Source: Oscillospiraceae bacterium | GTDB taxonomy: Bacteria > Bacillota > Clostridia > Oscillospirales > Ruminococcaceae | Direction: 5' to 3' | DNA: 13,580 nucleotides | Assembly: GCA_009776345.1 (NCBI GenBank) | Contig: WRLS01000042.1 | Location: 1-13,580 of the forward strand | Part shown: positions 12,541 to 13,580 of the stretch, piece by piece | Numbering within the stretch: the stretch's first letter is position 1 | Layout of the letters: the number at the start of each line of letters is the position of its first letter | Position numbers and translations under genes: made by a program | Notes under the pieces: generated by a model | Database searches by the model: none | Seen by the model: only the letters and a program-made list of their open reading frames with translations | What the model was told of the DNA's origin: nothing

Positions 12541-13218
12541 CTGCTCCCCCGTCAAATATTTAATCGCCCGCTCGATGGACTGCGCGACCTTTTCATCCGC
12601 CCCGGAAAGCCCCGCGCTGCGGTAATCGAAAAGGTTGCAAAACGCGTCAATATCGGCTTTTATATCGCGCAGGCGTTTTCTGCTCACATCGCCTGTCGCC
12701 TTTATAAACCCTGCCAGCTTCTCCCCGCGGAGCGTCCTGCCGCCTGCGCCGATCAGCATACGCGCGTGGGGATAGCACAAATACTCCTGCTGTGCGTATA
12801 GCTCGCGGAAATCCTCTTCCCTTGCCCATACCGCCGCAATGTTTGACCCTATGCGCCTGAACTCGCCGTCTATCTTTTGGCAGATAAAGCACGGGCCGTC
12901 CTCCTGCCCCGCCGTATTTTTCCCGAAAATGCCCGCGGACTTGACGGGCGCGTCAAAGCTTTCATCGGCCCAGGCCAGCCTTGTCTGCAGCATAAGCGCC
13001 ACCGACAGCCTGTTGCGCTGCTGCAGCATCATATCAAAATGCCTGCGGCAAAACCCATGGCGGTTTGTTTGGATGCGCACATCAGGCTCCATCATCGCGG
13101 CGCCGGTGATATAATCCACCCAGCGCGCCTCCAGCGCGTCATACAGCGCGCAAAGCGGGCAGCCGCGCTTCGGCTCAAAAACCTCGCTTATCGGGATTGT
13201 ATAGATGCTGTCTTTCAT
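12535..13218 (-). CDS. DUF6062-like protein with two Cys/His modules
   Basis: The protein resembles the DUF6062 family of Clostridia, whose function is unknown to me. The start is the ATG at 13218 (MKDSIYTIPISEVFE), preceded by a GGGGG ribosome-like site; the frame is open to a TTG at 13233. The product is 227 aa. Two repeating modules are visible: C20-x2-C23 with C57-x2-H60, and C110-x2-C113 with C148-x2-H151. This looks like two metal-binding sites, probably zinc, made by an internal duplication; that is inference from spacing. There is no signal peptide or membrane segment, so it is probably cytoplasmic. It is transcribed toward pgsA (convergent), and its upstream region is repeat copy C with AGGAATTAG-type tandem units at 13235-13266. 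Confidence 0.8.
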   Translation of the reverse strand: MKDSIYTIPISEVFEPKRGCPLCALYDALEARWVDYITGAAMMEPDVRIQTNRHGFCRRHFDMMLQQRNRLSVALMLQTRLAWADESFDAPVKSAGIFGKNTAGQEDGPCFICQKIDGEFRRIGSNIAAVWAREEDFRELYAQQEYLCYPHARMLIGAGGRTLRGEKLAGFIKATGDVSRKRLRDIKADIDAFCNLFDYRSAGLSGADEKVAQSIERAIKYLTGEQK

Positions 13219-13263
13219 AATTTGAACCCCCAAATAGGAATTAGAAAATAGGAATTAGGAATT

Positions 13264-13580
13264 AGTAAGGGAAGAAGCGATAAGTTTTATCCTTATTTTG
13301 AACCACTCCGTCAAGCTACGCCTGCCACCCCTCCAAGGAGGGGAATAAGCCACAAAGGCAAGCAGGCACAAATCTAAAAATAAAGAGCGACACCGGAAGC
13401 GCCCGCGCACGTAATTACAGCGGAAAAAGTTTCTGATTTCTTTTATTCCTAATACCTTTTTTCGCGTTCGAGACCTGGAGCTCGGCTCGGCTGAGCGATT
13501 GGGCGGATTATAGGGCAAAGCATATGACGTGCGCGATGAAAGGTACGGAGTTATGCGGCTTGTCGAAATGGGGGTTCGGT
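13264..13580 (+). repeat. Interspersed repeat, copy C (runs off the window edge)
   Basis: This matches copy B (7817-8132) from GGAAGAAGC through the CCCCTCC-AA-GGAGGGG hairpin (13328-13343) and the core with CGCGCACGT at 13404-13412 and ACGTGCGCG at 13527-13535. It matches copy A in inverted orientation. Imperfect AGGAATTAG units at 13235-13266 precede it, at the place where copy B has AGGTTTTAGG units. No gene is visible in 13219-13580. Confidence 0.8.

Noticed and set aside
12368..12625. 85-codon plus-strand frame after pgsA
   Set aside because: Its last third overlaps the DUF6062-like gene on the other strand, it has no good ribosome site, and its composition looks like AT-rich intergenic DNA.

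Overview
The window looks like chromosome of a Gram-positive, spore-forming, probably anaerobic member of the Clostridia (Bacillota). The evidence is a class B sortase, a SpoIID domain, a ThiI without the rhodanese domain and fed by an adjacent cysteine desulfurase, a DUF6062-like protein, and intergenic spaces filled with short hairpin repeats of a kind familiar from uncultured gut and rumen Clostridia. No species can be named from the sequence alone.

Layout. Positions 1-338 hold an interspersed repeat (copy A) and a REP-like hairpin. A plus-strand gene series then runs from 339 to 7797 with short gaps or overlaps: cysteine desulfurase, thiI, two tandem HEPN/nucleotidyltransferase pairs, and a 1219-residue protein. 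That protein joins a degenerate CinA-like module, one membrane segment, a complete class B sortase domain, a long Ala/Glu-rich coiled coil and a SpoIID domain. Positions 7798-8439 carry repeat copy B and hairpin repeats. A normal cinA follows (8440-9690), then a repeat-rich gap with a MITE-like inverted repeat, nth on the minus strand, and about 430 bp of packed hairpin repeats. Next come a small minus-strand hypothetical gene, a 205-bp element rich in secondary structure with a good promoter inside it, pgsA on the plus strand, and a DUF6062-like gene on the minus strand. The window ends in repeat copy C, inverted relative to copy A.

How the genes work together. The desulfurase and ThiI form a tRNA 4-thiouridine (and possibly thiamine) sulfur pathway. 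The HEPN/nucleotidyltransferase pairs are AT-richer and look acquired, then duplicated in tandem. The duplication seems to have copied the leader of the downstream fusion gene, leaving a relic ribosome binding site. cinA and pgsA are part of the common pgsA-cinA-recA neighbourhood of Bacillota, but here they are separated by nth and repeats, and recA is not in the window.

The most unusual items are the CinA-like/sortase B/SpoIID fusion beside a normal cinA, the three genes (fusion, cinA, nth) whose last codons and stop are supplied by the same repeat so that each protein ends in Gln-Asp, the ~320-bp repeat in three copies, and the structured element upstream of pgsA.
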